DNA from: Promerops cafer
Lineage: Eukaryota > Chordata > Aves > Passeriformes > Nectariniidae
DNA: 64,000 nucleotides
Reading direction: 5' to 3'
NCBI GenBank assembly: GCA_013398275.1
Contig: VZSE01003090.1
Coordinates: 248,001-312,000 of the forward strand
Position numbers and translations under genes: made by a program. Positions 12,001 through 27,000 of this stretch are shown piece by piece (the first letter of the stretch is position 1; every line of letters begins with the position of its first letter). The notes below the pieces were generated by a model that ran no database searches, was not told the origin of the DNA, and was given only the letters and a program-made list of their open reading frames with translations.

Positions 12001-15000
12001 GGGCAAAGCCAGTGAAGGGTCTGTCTCCTTATCATTGTAGGCTCTGGTTATGTTAATCTCCAGAAGCTCCATCCAGCCTACGAAGATTTTGGCTTTATTT
12101 TATATTTACAGGCTTAATTTTAATGATGTAATATTAGTAAATAAAATTGGAAAAGCTACTTGCTTGAAAAAGTGTAAAGTGGGGTGGTTTTGGATCAATG
12201 GACTTACACATTGCATAACAGCACCTGCAGCTGTTCAGGAGTTTGGAAGTCAAGCAGTCAGATAAAAATTCCAGGTGTTATCTGAAAAAGATATTTGTTT
12301 GATGACAGTGCAGTTGTCTGATAATGTAAATGATCCAAGGTGATGTAAGAGCATCCAAAGCTAAGTAACACAGGCCTGTACAGTAATACAGTAAAGCCTC
12401 CCTTGCTGGAATTTTAAGCTGTGTTACATTGGCTTGGATTCTGAATTGTGGAATCTCTCTGATTTGGGTCCAAGTCAGTTTTTTTTTTCCACACCTAATC
12501 AGTTCCTACAGTTAAACCAGACACTCGTGTTACGAAAAAAAAAATTCTTGCCTGCTTTTTTTGATGTGTTCTGGGTTTTCTATTCTCTTAAAACCTGTGA
12601 TTTTGTTGGTTAAAGGCTGTCATCAACAGTACGATTTTTTAGTGACAATTTGCACAACTGAGTTCTCGGCCTCCTGCTGAGACATTGACTGGTAGCAAAA
12701 AAAGTAGAATTTCCCTCCCCAGGCTTCAGAAATGCTTGTCAGAAAACAAGTGGTGGATTTGTACCCTCTGGAGTATGATTATTTTCCTTCTTTTCCATTT
12801 TCATTTCTTTATCTACTTTCTTCACCTCACAGCTCTAGTTATGATTGTGGTCTCTTTTCACCCCCCTGACAATTTCTAAATTTTTCTCTTCTCATGCTCA
12901 GTCTAATACTTTTTGTTCTTGGTCTAATTCCTACACTAGTGCTGGAGTTATTGTACACAGAATTTTTTTAAAAAAAAGAAATTCCAAAGTATAAAAAATA
13001 GTCATCTGCAGCACTACCTTTCCTGTGAGACTCTTGCAGTAGACAAGTATTCAGGGAGAATGCTATTTTGTGATTACTAAAACCCGTGTTAAGAAAGGAT
13101 GTGCTTATTCTGTGGCTAAAATATTTATGATGCCACGAGTTTTCTGTCTTCTGCTGGATTTAGTTCAATACAGATGGGCCATGTATTTCACAGAAATGGT
13201 TTTGTTAAACCTTAGCCTCATTTATTAGTAAGAGTAATTAGAAGACACCAATACTTTGCGTGGAATCTGGGTCAAGGTTGATCTCTGGAAAATTCAGCAT
13301 GAGTCTTGCTTTATGTTTTGGTGAGTCCTGCTTTTATAAAATCCCAGTTGATCTCCTTTCCTCTCCTTAGCATAAAATAGCTTACTTACTAACAATAACA
13401 GTTCTTAAGTAGTATGTTAATGCTGTTATTAATGATAGTCAGTTTTTTGTAGTAATGTGAATTTCTGGATTTGTTAGTGCGTAGGGAGATTGAGACCCTG
13501 AATGAGCGCTTGGCAGGTGAAGGACAGACAATTGATGGTGCTGAACTGAGCAAAGGACAACTGAAAACAAAAGGTAAGAGAGCCATAAAGAATCTTAAAC
13601 CAGTATTTTTGAATTCACTCTTTGTACTTCATTGACCAAAACATAGAATGTTACTGAAAGGAATTAATGCCAGTTACTTATACAAACAAGCTAATGCTGT
13701 ATTTGAAATATCTTCCTTTGAATTTATTTGTCTCAACAGCCAGTCATAGTACCAGTCAGCTTTCTCAGAAATTAAAGACAACTTACAAGGCATCTACTAG
13801 CAAGGTATGAGACAACTTGAATCTCTACTCATCCCTGCGTACTCATGAGACTAACATGACTGTCTTTTAAGTTGTAAATTGTGGTTTCTTTAAGCTGGAT
13901 AGTGCTGGTCTGTAAGTAAATCTGCCTCCTGAGGAGCAGTATGTTTATCTTGGATTTATCAATGAACCACTACTTCAACCATACCATATGATATTGTTAC
14001 AATAATTACTCACCTTTTTTGAAGAAGGGACGTTGGAGGGGCAGAGTGTGCACATGTGTATGTGGGAGTGCTGTTTTGTAAATGGAACTAAAAGAATAAT
14101 TCTGTTTCTGAGGGAAATAGGGAACTTGCTAGTGGATTTCTGAATAAAGATTTGGGTATTGCAGTTGAAATGGGGATTTAAGTAGGTGCCTCTGTGTACT
14201 ATTACAAATTTCTCTTTTAAAATAATTTTTATTTTTAGCTATGAGACTAGAACAATTTGTTTCCTTTATATTGCAAGCCTTGCTCATCAGTAGTTAGTGA
14301 TCTTTTTTTTTGCTTCGTGTTTTGGCACAGTTAACCTTTCTGATGCTTTAATTTTGTGCATCTGCATCAGCCTCATGTTTTTGTTTTCCTCACTCTCTCC
14401 CCTTTTTCCGTTTTTGCAGAGAGTTTACCTGCTGCTCTTTTTTCTCTATATCAGTCTCATTTAATGATACATAATTAAGGTTAAATAAAATGTGAGGAAA
14501 CCACAGTGGAATCTGTTATGTGAACCAGTTGTATAGGCAGCTCTGTGGTGACCTGTAATGCAGGCTGATACGTGGTGTAGATGTCTTGGAAATACCTTCT
14601 CTTAAGTATGAAAGTTTGAGAGTAAGAATAGCATAGTGAAATAGACTGAAGCTACTGTGGTTTATTTGGTCTCCTTTTCATTTTGTTGTTTTTCAAACTT
14701 TTATTCTTGCCAATTTGATGCATAAAGGCGCCTCTTGTAAGACTTAATGACTTGCAAATTCTTTAATGAGACCACTTAAATAGTGACAACATGATATTAA
14801 TAGGGGCTGTATAGTTTTGGTACACCTACTATGTAGTTACGAATTAGTACCCTCTAGTGTAGGGTTGTATTTTGTGGGTTTTTTGGTTTTGTTTACCTTT
14901 TTTGGTTTGTGGGGTTCTTTTTTTTGGGGGCTTTTATGGCAGGTGTTAAATCCTTGTCTTGCTTTACTTTCTTGCAATGTGGCACTTGTATTTTTTCCTG

Positions 15001-18000
15001 AGCAAGACAGGCAGACCTCATAGCCTCAGTGTGGGAAGCTGGGAAGTATGAGGTGGAGCCTCCTGGGGAACTGATATGCATGCATAGCAAAGCAGCCATG
15101 AGTAGTGGAGCGTGAAGAATGTAATACCTGAACATTGTACACATCTCTTGTATCAATTGGTAGCCAACAGATGTCTGCATGTGCTGATGTATTTCTTTTC
15201 ACAACTTTGAGTCAGAATTTGCTGGGGAGTAGACAGGAGCTGAGGGAAATTATAACACTGAGACCATCTCTGTCCAGTGTGTTCTTTGAAACCTTAATGT
15301 ACTCCACAGAGGTGCTTTATTTTGACCTCTCCTTCCTCCCTACACAGAAGAGTAAAAGCTGTAACTTTTTGTCTCTTGACCCATAAAGAGGCTATAGCAA
15401 AGAGTTAGGAAAGAGTATAACTTTATAACAAACCATGATTTTTCCATCTGTACCCTGACTGGATGTAGTTCCCCAATACCCTGTCTGAGGAAAAACACAT
15501 TTAGAGTTTTAAGAGTTCAACAGCTTTGAAATTCTTATGGCTGTACTTTCTATGAGCATTGAATGAACAATGCTGTTTCCCAAAAGGATTGTGTTCCAAA
15601 CTCACTGGGGTAGTAGATCACAAGTTTTCTCTTCAGCCCTTCCTTTATACTACTACCATACAGGGCGTTTCTTGGGTGTGCGGCTTTTTTGGATTAGTTG
15701 GGTTTTTTTGCCTGTGGAAAATTAGAAGAGACTTAAATTTTTGCAAACGAATTGTTTTGTGTAATTGCACACAACTACATTTTTCAGGTTGGCAGTGCAT
15801 GTAGAATTAATTTTTTTTCCTGAAAAGACCTTCCACTATTTGCTTAATCTAATGAGGAGGCTGATCCATGACTGCTTTAATATTGGCAAAAAATACTAGG
15901 ACTGGTAGAAAATACTAAAGCAATCTGTTCATTCTCTTGGGGAAAATGCTGAAGTGAACATTCTTAATTCAAGCCCTTCATATGAAATTTCCATAATGGA
16001 ATAATTTTCATCGCTTAGCTATATATAAGGTTGGCAAAACTCATTCCAGAAAAGCATGGTTTTAGCAGCAAGGGCTATCCACCAGTGTCCAAATCCTGAA
16101 GAGGTAGGGTAGATTTAACACTTGGTACTTTTAAAACTAATTTTTTGTTAATGGACGAGATTCTGTAATTTAACTGCAGTTGGCTTTAGATGCAGGAATC
16201 ACCATATGAAATCCATGTTTTGATATTAACAAAATGTAGAGGCTGCTGTTAATGATCCCTGGCTTATAAAAGTTGTTACAACATCAGGGAAGCATCAGTT
16301 GTTTATGCAGAGTCCTAAAATAAACTGAAATGATGTAACTTGCTCCATCCAAACTAAATTCCAGATCTCTGGTTTGTCTAGATCAGGATAAAGACTCTTA
16401 AAAGAATGTATTCATTCACGCAGTAGTTAAAAGGAATAAAACTTTTTTGACTATGTAGTTTTGCCCTCACTGCTTAAAGTCACTTCACAGGACATTCTGT
16501 TTATGAGGCACAGTGTAATGCTGCAGGACTGGTCCTGAGCTGATCAAGTTTTCATTCTTATTTCTAATGTGCCCTGTCTGTGTAAGAAACTTTGTTACAG
16601 GGTGCCTCACTCTGGTTGCCATGCAATTGTTTCAGTTTGTATTCAATTTTCACTTGTTTACATAGTAAACAATTGTTTCTCTATTAACAAATATTTTTGT
16701 AGAAGAAAGTACATAAAACTGTATCAATTTAAGAAAGAGGACAGACAAAGGTGAAACACACGCACGATGTGGTTGGTCATTTATTTGTATATCATGATCT
16801 ACAGAAGTTACTTCAGAAATTTTCTGCACTACAGAGATGTCTTTTTAGCCAGTTACATGTTCTTTAAAATATTTCCTTTCCTGGCTTGGGACCTTGTTTA
16901 TGTGTGTTTAGCAAAGCAGGGAGTAGTCCGGGCCCTGTCTAATTTATCCAATTACTGGTATGCGAGGTGAAGGGCAGCAAAAAAAGAAAGGAAAAAAAAG
17001 CTTGGAAAAAGTGTGTGTTGAGTAAATATCAGTATTAGGATATTTACTGTTGGAGAGTGTTCTTGAACTCTTTTCTTCTGTGTGTTAGTTAAAGACTGCT
17101 GATACCTCAAAAGGAGTTTTATATCCTTGCCATTAAATGATCAGTGAAGCCACTGTCCAGCAGTTTTGGAAATTCTGTGTTTGTTGACGGGTAGGGGATA
17201 GTTTCTCCTAGAAAACTTCTGCATGATGTTTGACTCAACATTAGAAAGACAGAATGCAAGCACAGGCTGAATTGGAAAATACCAAGTTCAGAGTTTGAGC
17301 TGAGTGCTGTATTAGTCATTTCCTGTTAGTACTTAATTCAGCTGTTCCAATTCTCAAACATGAATCCATTTAATTTAAGGACTGTATTTAATGTGAAAGT
17401 TGCATCTGTAGGATTGTGTTCAAAATTTAGGAAATTCTGCAGTATGGTTGAACTAACAGTCTTTACCATTAGCCCATTTTCTTTTCAGTGCATCTGTAAT
17501 GACTGTTCCTTCTGCTGCTGTGAAACCAAAATCCATATTAGCTGATAATTTGGAATTCAAATAGGGCATTATCATTTCATCATTGGCGAGTTGACATGCT
17601 CAGGATTTGGAATGCTCTTGCAGATTTTATTTTAGCTTTAAAAACCTTTTTTGAAGTAATTTGCTTTAATGACATACTTAAGACCTTCTATTTTAATACC
17701 AGAAACTAATGGGATTTTAACCTTAGTTTATTGTATCTGAAATGTAGACTTAATTAACTTTCTGACCTTTACTAAGCTGTAGATAAGTCTTAATGTGATT
17801 TGTGTTGACGTATTTAAAAGTTTTGATTTAACTGGTCAGATACCTGCCCATAATTCCATGCTGAGGAAAACACTGATAAATTGAAGTTGTCTTTTTATTT
17901 CAGTTTAACAAAGCTTTTGAGGTAGTGTTTCTCAAAGAAGAGTTATGAGCTTCAAGACTTGTGGGGTAAAAATAGGATATTTGTAATGGTGATCTTAACT

Positions 18001-21000
18001 TTTTTAAGCCATCTTTTATGACTCTTGGTTTCAATTGTCTCTGGAGATGTTCACCAACTTCCCTTTATCTGAAAATGTGGAATTTCTGCAATTTGCTTCT
18101 TTTCTGTAGATGCTGAGTATTTTGAGCATTCCTACACTGTAGTGACTTGTAGTTCTACTGTTTTACTAGACTTTTCTTCCTTTTGTTTGATATTACTTAT
18201 GCACATAGTAATTTGGATTTAATGAGTCTTCTCTGTTTTTCCCGTAATAGCTTCACTTTGAGGGATCATGCTTATCAAATGTTTAGATGAGTTTGACATA
18301 TTTTTTAAAAGCTTCATTACACAAATAAACAGGCATATGCTCTCAGGTTGATGTTTGATTTGATTAGCTTTGTGCAGTTTTAAAGAAAAACAGCAGTGAG
18401 TCTTTTAAATTGGAATGTTTCTGGGTTTTACTAGAATTATATAATAAGTACATTTTTTTCAAAGACATTACACTGGTAGCAGGGACTGAGTTACCAGATG
18501 TACTTGTTTGGGAACAGGCAGGGGAAGTTTTAAGGTCTTTTGCTGGGTTTAGTTTTTTTCTTTTTTTTTTTTTTTTTCCATTAAAATCCTTACCCAGACT
18601 GAATGACAAATACACTTTGCACTTCTGCAACTCATTATTCCAAATAATATGGCATTATTACGTGGCATTATTACATGGCATTAAACATTAGTACAGTTTG
18701 TCTTGCATTCTGTAAAAGGGCTGCTATTAAAAAAGAAAAAAAAATAAATGAGAGGTATGTTTACATCCAAACTCACTTTCCTACCATCAGATGTCAAATT
18801 TTTGACAATAGTGATTTGTCAGAACATTAAAGAATCATGGAAAAGTTAATATCTATTTTTATTTGTGAGATAATTACTTAATCTTGGATCGATATGGAAA
18901 AAATGTTGGTGTCTCTGCTATTTCAGATTGTATCCAGTTTTAAAACTACAACATCAAGGGCAATCTGTCAACTGGTAAAGGAATATGTTGGCCACAGGGA
19001 TGGTATTTGGGATGTCAGTGTCGCGAAAACTCAGCCAGTGGTGTTGGGAACTGCATCTGCTGGTAAAGTTTTGTGTTGCTTGAATATTTAGAAAATTCTG
19101 CTTAAGTGCCTAAGCTGTAGCTAATACAGATCCAAAGCGTACTTGAAAACTGAGCTTCAAACTGAAAGAGTCCTTTCAAAGAAGTTCTGTAGTTGAAAAA
19201 TTCTTAAAATTGGGATTTCCTTTCCCTTGGAAGGTTCAAGCATACTTGCTGGTCTTTCTAAAGAATGTGCCAATTCACTTCCATGCAGGTCAAGCTCTCT
19301 TAGTCAGCTCTGGCATGCTGGGTGGGGTGGGTGGATGGGATGGGGAGGCCTCTGGCATGGAATTCCATATGGCTGGGTACAGAGATCCCTGCAGGCTTTC
19401 TATCCTAGCATTGTTTAGTCTTTCTTTTATAGGAGCTGTACATGTGGTCATAGTTTGCATATTCTTGTATTCTTGCATTCTGTCTTTTGCCTCGGAACAC
19501 AGGGGCAGCTAAAAATCTTAATTTTCAGTCCTTTATTAGATTTATTCCTTCCACTTGAGGGGGTACAAGTACTAATGAACAACTCACTAAATCTATTATA
19601 GTCCAAAAATCAGTGTAGAGAATTGTGTAGTTTTGGAATATTATTAGGGAAATAAATCATAACCAGATAGAATCAGTCAATTTGAAGTGACATCTTTTTG
19701 AAGCTGGAACAGAATCCGAAGGTACTGACTAAACTTTAATATTTATGGACCAGAAATCTCTGCTTCTTGAACTGAACTGTTACAATTTTTATGTGCCTGC
19801 TGAGGGGGCACGTTTTGTTTTTGTGTGGGACATCTTGTCTTTGTCCTGATTTAACTTGGAAACAACCGTTCTCCAATTCAGTTTTAAGGTACTACACACT
19901 TAAATACTTAATTTTTTATTTTTGGGTGTGGCAGGATAAAGGAGTGGCATTTGGAGTGATTTCCTTTTTAAATTAATTTTTCTAGTGCTCTGCAGCGACC
20001 TGTATGCATTTGGGATTTCCATGCAGGAAGTAAATAGATTGTGCATAGAATTCCTGTTTGTAGTGACTGCCTTTTTCACCATGGAATGCTTTCTCTTTTT
20101 TTTTCTTAGTCTCACAGCTGGAGCATTATACAGAGACATGTAACCAAGTTAGGAAAAATATCAAAAGTAGAATTTGCCTTTCAACACTTGCTGCAAATTA
20201 ATCTGATTAGGACAGCACCTTTACTTTTTGGGGGAGATGTGTACAATGATGAGAAAATGTTACGTTTTGTATATAAGGTGGTAGTCAAGAGTTCTGAATT
20301 TAAAATGTATTTCATATGGTATGTGCTACAGTGGAAGATAACTTGTTTGTTGAAAGGGTAAAAATGAAAAACATATGTTTTCAACTATTTACAGCTGCTT
20401 TTTAATCTTTGTAGATCACACTGCTTTGCTGTGGAGCATAGAAACAGGGAAGTGCCTTGTCAAGTATGTAGGGCATGTCGGCTCAGGTAAGATAAGGGCA
20501 TGTTGTGAAAACTGGGAGCAGAGCATGGGAGGGGGAAATGTGTTTTGGCCAGCTACAGAAATGTTTATTGTGGTTTCACTTGCAGGTTTGCCAACATCAT
20601 TAACAAGTCAATTGTGAAGTTCCCCTAGCTTTCATACAGAGAACGTTTTGTAATATGATTCTTTATTGGAGAGGCACATTAAGACAGTTCTGTAAATGCC
20701 AAATGAATAAACAAGTCCATATAAAGAAATTTACAGGCACAGTTACGACACTCAGAAGTTGAATGTCACAACTCATTGTGGTCTTGTGCGTGTGGAGAAC
20801 AAAAGTAGCTTATATAATCAGAAATTAGCTGTCTTGCAGGATCTGTGTTATATATGGGTTAGAAACTGCAAATGCTAGGTGAATATCTTTTTGCACTTCT
20901 TTGTTTAAGATCCCATATATAATTTGCTGCAAAATATGAAGATCTTGTTTTTAAGACAATTAAATATAGGTGTTTGTCTTTCTTTATACCAGTATGAATA

Positions 21001-24000
21001 TTGTGGAAACTGATTTTTAAACCTGTCTTTGGGTGGGGAGGTACAGTGCAGTGAGTGTTTTTGATGTTAATTTTTGGTGTCCAATTTGACAAGAACTTGA
21101 TAAACTCCCTTCTGCCTCTAAATGAGTTAGAATACAGAATTTTACAGACCAAAACTGTAGAGGTTTTCCATAGCTTTAACTTGCTCTTGTGAACTGAGCA
21201 CTTTGAGTCATCATACCCTGGGAAAGTGAGGAACCCAGTTATTGACCAGGATTGTTTGGTTAAATAACTCAGCACATCACTCAAACTTTGTGGCAAGGGT
21301 ACAAATAGAATTAAGTCCTCTAGAACTGCTTCAGCTGTGAGTTGTACTTTTTCTTCCTGCTACATTACTTCTAGCTCCTACAGCACAAAGATAAATGCAT
21401 AGAAACAACTGGTAACACGTTAATGTGTTCAGATATCTCAGGCTGTTTGCTGCATGGACCTCTAAGTTCTATAAAGTCATGTTTGAAAACTTCACTCACT
21501 TGAACTTTCATGCTGGTAGTTTTCTTTTAAAATTGCTATTGAAGTTCTAACTGGTATTTAAATAGTTGTGTTTAAACAACTGTGTTTGAACAACAACAAA
21601 AATCAATTATATTGTATATAAATTTTATATAACTATATACATCTATAAATTATAATAGAAATAATGTATTTTTTTATGTAATAAAACTTTTTTTTTGTTT
21701 GACAGTCGATTTGAAATGGTCCAAAGGTGTTGGGTGCCAGCAGCTGGTGCACCATGGAGTTAGTTCAGTTTAAGGAGTATCTTTTTAGACTCATTACACC
21801 ATGCTCTCCCGACAACATATGCATCTATTTTACTTGTATGATGGATGGAAATGAGTTCTGTCTTGAATTGTATCTTATGCATTGAAATGAAATTAAGAGC
21901 TTTGTTGGTTGATAGAATTCTTGCAGGAAATCATGTTTTGATTACATATGGTTGCAGGACTGAAATCTGATTTGTGTTGCTTGTATCAGGTTTTCAGGCA
22001 TTTGTTCTTGCAATGCTAAGTAACAAGCAGAATGTTGATGGTAACATACAGTAAGTTTTCATTAAATTAGAAATAATTATGAATACTTAAATTCTCTTTA
22101 CAGAAGTCCAGAGTGTTATCCCCTATCAGCTTACATACTATTTGAATGTGGTTTGTTTATCCTCTCTAACATGAACCACTTGTACTAGATTCAGGAAATA
22201 ACTTGCTAGAAAATGTGTAGTTGTATGTATAATCAGTTGTAGCTGCTTTTGTTGGTACTACACTTCTATTAAAAGGTTCCTACCAAAAATTGCCGAAAAC
22301 TTAAGACGACTTGATTTTTCAATGCTTCTAATGATAAAATACTGTGAAAAAATTCTTTTAGTATACTAACTTAAAACTTTACTTTGTTTCATACAGTGAA
22401 CTCCATAAAGTTTCATCCCACTGAGCAAGTGGCTCTTACAGGTATGTCAAGTTTTTTCATATGTTAATCTTGATGGAAAATAAGTGTAATTTGCTAATTT
22501 GTTCTGGTTGTAGCCTTTCTCCCTATTGCTTTGTCAGCATCCTTGTTGATTGAATTATTTTTATATTTGAAGGCATAACAAATCAGAGCTAGATCTTGCC
22601 ATCTGTGTTTTTCATGTCATGTTGTCATTTGTGCTTGCCTGCTCCAAACCAGGCACTTAGAATCGTACATCAGGTGAATGGAATTCATGCCAGAGTACTC
22701 AAGGAATTAGTGGGTGTTATGGCAGGATTCCTCCTGATTACCTACCAAAGTTCTTGGGAATCTGGAGAGGTGCCTTCTGACCAGTGTTACTGCAATATTA
22801 CAAGTAGGGTGTGAGGAAAGACCCATGGAACTACAGACCTGTTAATCCAATCTCAGTTCCTGAAAAAATCATGGAGATGATACTGGGTACTGCTGAAAGG
22901 CATTTAAAGAATAATGCAGTCATCAGGCACTGTCAACATGGGTTCACAAAGGGAAGGTCCCGTTTAATTAATCTGACATCCTTCTAGGATAAAGTCACCT
23001 GCCTAGTGGATGAAGGGAATGTGGTGGATTAAGTTTTTCAGGTTTTTAGTAAGGGTTTTGGTACTTCACAGTGTTGTTCTGGACAAGTTGTCCAGCTGTG
23101 GGATGAGCTGGTTCATGGTGTGCTGTGAGGGCAGCTGGCTGAAGGGCAGAGCTCAAAGAGTTGTAGTAAATGGGGCTGCATCTGGCTGGCCAAGGATCCC
23201 CAGTGGTGTTCCTCAGGAAACAATTTGAGGGCCAGCCCTGTTCAATAGATTTCATCAGTGACCTGGATGCAGGAGTTGAATGCATCATTAACGAGTTTAT
23301 TGGTGATATCAAACTGGGAGGTGCGGCTGATTCTCGTGAGGGACAGGAGGCCTTTCAGAGGGATCCAAGTAAGTGAGAGCACTGGGTGATGATTAATGGG
23401 GTGAAATTTAACAAGTTCCAATGCCAGATGCTGCAGCTGAAACAGAGTCATGTGGAGCACAAGTATAAATTGGGAGAGGAGTGGCTGGAGAGCAGCCCTG
23501 CAGGATTAGAACATGTTTGTTCTGACCACAGCAAGGACAATCTTGAGTTTGTCCTTAGTTAATAATGAATAAGTCTATTTTAAAACAGATGGAGTTAAAA
23601 TCACGTGGTACCTTCTGAGCTGTAAACTGCTACTAGTTAAGCTGAATTGTTTAGGGTAGAGGAGGAGTAGCTTCACACTTGCTATTTTGGGTTTCTCATT
23701 AAAACCAGGGTAAAAACATTTAATGGAAGAAATCATTGAATAAAGAACCTCAGTATTTTGAGAAACAGTAAATGAATATCTGGTGACATATTAAATGCCT
23801 TCTTCAAATGTTACTTACTGAGTAACTGTGAGACTTATGTTCTGATGTGTAGTATTCAAGTGCATGTTTCACTGTAGGAGTGATTAATTTGGTAGCTGCT
23901 TATGTCTTGCATAATGAGTTACTTTTGAGATGTTGAGACTTGCTTACCATAAAGTTCATAATAGCGTCTGTTAGGAAAAGATATAACTCAGACAGTATTG

Positions 24001-27000
24001 CTAAATGTAATATTAAAACTTGTTTTTATTCCCTTGGAAATATTCTTATTTGTTCTCTCTCTCTTTGTCTTTTTTGCTTCTCTTCCCCTGTGTAGCATCT
24101 GGAGACCAGACAGCTCACATCTGGAGATACATAATACAGTTGCCTACGCCTCAGCCAACTGCAGACTGCAATGTAAGCAATCAGCTTGCTGCAACTAAAC
24201 TAATTGCACAGCAATTTAATCAGATACAGGTTTTATGATACGACTGAATGTTAAATTTACACATAATTAAAAAATTACACGATTTCAGGACTGCCAAAGG
24301 TGGGATTTTAAGGTTTTAGTTTATCATCTGCGTTTCAGCTTTTCTTTGAAAATAGACTCCCTTCACGTTTTCAAAGGCATTTGGTGCAGAATAGAATTTA
24401 CAACTTCAAGTAGATAAATTGACTTTTTGTTCAAGGTAGTAACTGTGTAAATGAACTGTAAAATGAACAGTCAAATAACTTATTTTTTGTAATAATGAAG
24501 TTCTTTTTAAACTGGTTAAATTTTTGTAGCGTAACTTACTGAGGCACCTGTATTAGCTATAGTTGCTGTGGATTGAAACCTGATGGTAAAGACTTGTAAT
24601 TTTGGCATTTATTTAATTGAGTCTTTATTGATTTCTAATCAAGCATTGCCAGCACTCAACACACTGTCTGATTTTGTTGTCCCCAGGCCTTTATTTAGTC
24701 AGTATTTACTCTAGTCTGTCAAATGCTTATTTTGCTTAAAAGCACCCTTACTAAATTGTGAAGAAAACATAGTTTATAGCATGAGCTTCTCAGTAGACTA
24801 AGTAGGGGCAAGAGTTGACTGTATAATATGGGATAGATTTCTGAATGGAAAATGTTTGATTCAGTTTATTTGATTTGGCATTTCCACTTTGAAAGAAAAT
24901 ACAAATGTTATCTTTTCTACCCCCAAGTAACATAAAAGAAAGATGTTTTTGTCTTTTGTAAGTGTAAAAGAAGTTCAGAGAATTATGTTTAATGATGAGC
25001 AAAAGAATTTGTGTCCAGTTTACATCAGCACTGCAAGATGACTGTGTATTGATCAACAGACAAATATTGTTGTAATGATTTGATTTTTAATGGATAAAAA
25101 TATGTCTGTAAATTATTGTCTTCCCAAAGATTAACATAGTGTCCTGTTAGATGCTTCCTACCTTGAAAAATTGAAAGGAGAAAAGTCCCGTGATAATGTG
25201 CTGCAGTGAAACTCTAGGGTAATACACTTAGCATATAGTAAATGGGACTGATGCTCAGAGCTAAAGAGTTTGGAGCAGATTTTAAAATGAAGTAGAAACA
25301 TAGAATCATTTAGATTGGAAAAATCTCTTAAGATCATCAAGTCCAGGTGTTAACCCAACACTGTTACAGCCCTCCACTAAACCATGTCCTTATGGGCAAC
25401 ATCTACACACACATCTTTTAAATACCTCCAGGGATGTTGATTTCACCACTTCCCTGGGTAGCCTGTTCCAAGGCTTGATAACCCTTTTGGTGAAGAAATT
25501 TTTCCTACTATCCAGTCTAAACATCCCCTGGTGCAACTTGAGGACACTTCCTCTTGTCCTATCACTTGTTCCTTGGGAGAAGAGACTGACACTCACCTGG
25601 CTGCACCTTCCTTTCAGGAAGTTGTAGAGAGCAATGAGGTCTCCCCTGAGCTTCCTTTTCTCCAGGCTGAACAACTCCAGTTCTCTCAGCTGCACATCAG
25701 CAAGTTGTTAAAAGGAGTTATTAAGACTGTATTTAACTTAATGGTTATATTCCTTCAACTAAGTTTGTGATAGTGAGTACTGGAATAGGCTGGGTGCAGC
25801 AGAGTTAGTTTACCCACATTCCCATTAAGGGGACTGGGAAGCATTTACACTGCAAAATCTAACTTAGAGACATTCCTTTCCTTTTATTCTATATCTTTTT
25901 TTCTCTTGCATTTTACAGCAAGTGTCTGGAGAAGATGAAGTTGAAATCTCAGATAAAGATGAACCTGATGGAGATGGAGATGGTTCCAGTGACTGCCCCA
26001 CTGTCAGAGCCCCATTAACTTCACTGAAAAGCCATCAAGGAGTGGTCATAGCAGCTGACTGGCTTGTTGGGGGGAAGCAAGCTGTGACGGCATCGTGGGA
26101 CAGGACAGCAAATCTGTATGATGTAGAGACTTCTGAACTTGTCCATTCTCTTACAGGTATTTGTTCACTTAAAAAAAAATTCAATTGGTGGTTTGTTTTT
26201 ATATGAGGGATTATTTGTAGATACTAAAACATTGAGAAAAGTAAGTTGTTTCTCTGGAGCAGGATGTGTGTACCATCTGCTGCTCAGTGTCATAATAGTT
26301 TTTAAAGTTGCAGTCTTGTAAATCCCCTGAGCATGAATTTGTCTTCTTTTAACTTATGATTTAACCTATGAAAAAATAGTTGTTTAAATTGAATGTACCC
26401 AAATTTTAGTTCTTGCAAAAGGCTTTTGCTGTGTTCATGGTGTGTTAAGCAGCAATAACCTACACTACTGAATGTGAAATAAGTAGCGTGGTTTTTGCCT
26501 TCAAATACATTCCCAAACTTTTACAGCAGTAACAGGATTAAAGTTCATAATAATTGTTACTCCTTTCTGTTTGGGAAAAAGAGAAAAAGTCATCAGCATT
26601 TCATTCCAAATGTATGTGGAAATGAAAAGTCTTATTTTCATTACCTTACATGTTCTCATGTGTGATTGTAGGGCACGACCAAGAGCTCACGCATTGTTGT
26701 ACACATCCCACGCAGCGTCTCGTGGTGACATCGTCACGCGACACCACCTTCCGTCTGTGGGATTTCAGAGATCCTTCTATCCATTCTGTGAATGTCTTTC
26801 AGGGCCACACAGAGTAAGTGACAGCTCTTTCACAGGTTTTCACAAGTTCAAAAAGTTGCAAATCTGCCCAGAACTGTTCCTGTGCACTTTTTGAGGTACT
26901 GAGTTCATTCCTGTTTTGTGAGACTGAGTTTTACAGAAATCCCCAATTGTCCTCCGTCAAATGTAGCACAGCAGTAAATAATTTCTAAAACAGCAGCCAG

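Noticed and set aside
18894..19091. Open frame extending WDR37 coding exon 5 on both sides, with an ATG at 18894
   Set aside because: The extension runs through the acceptor AG at 18925-18926 and the donor at 19063; conserved coding sequence stops exactly at those sites.
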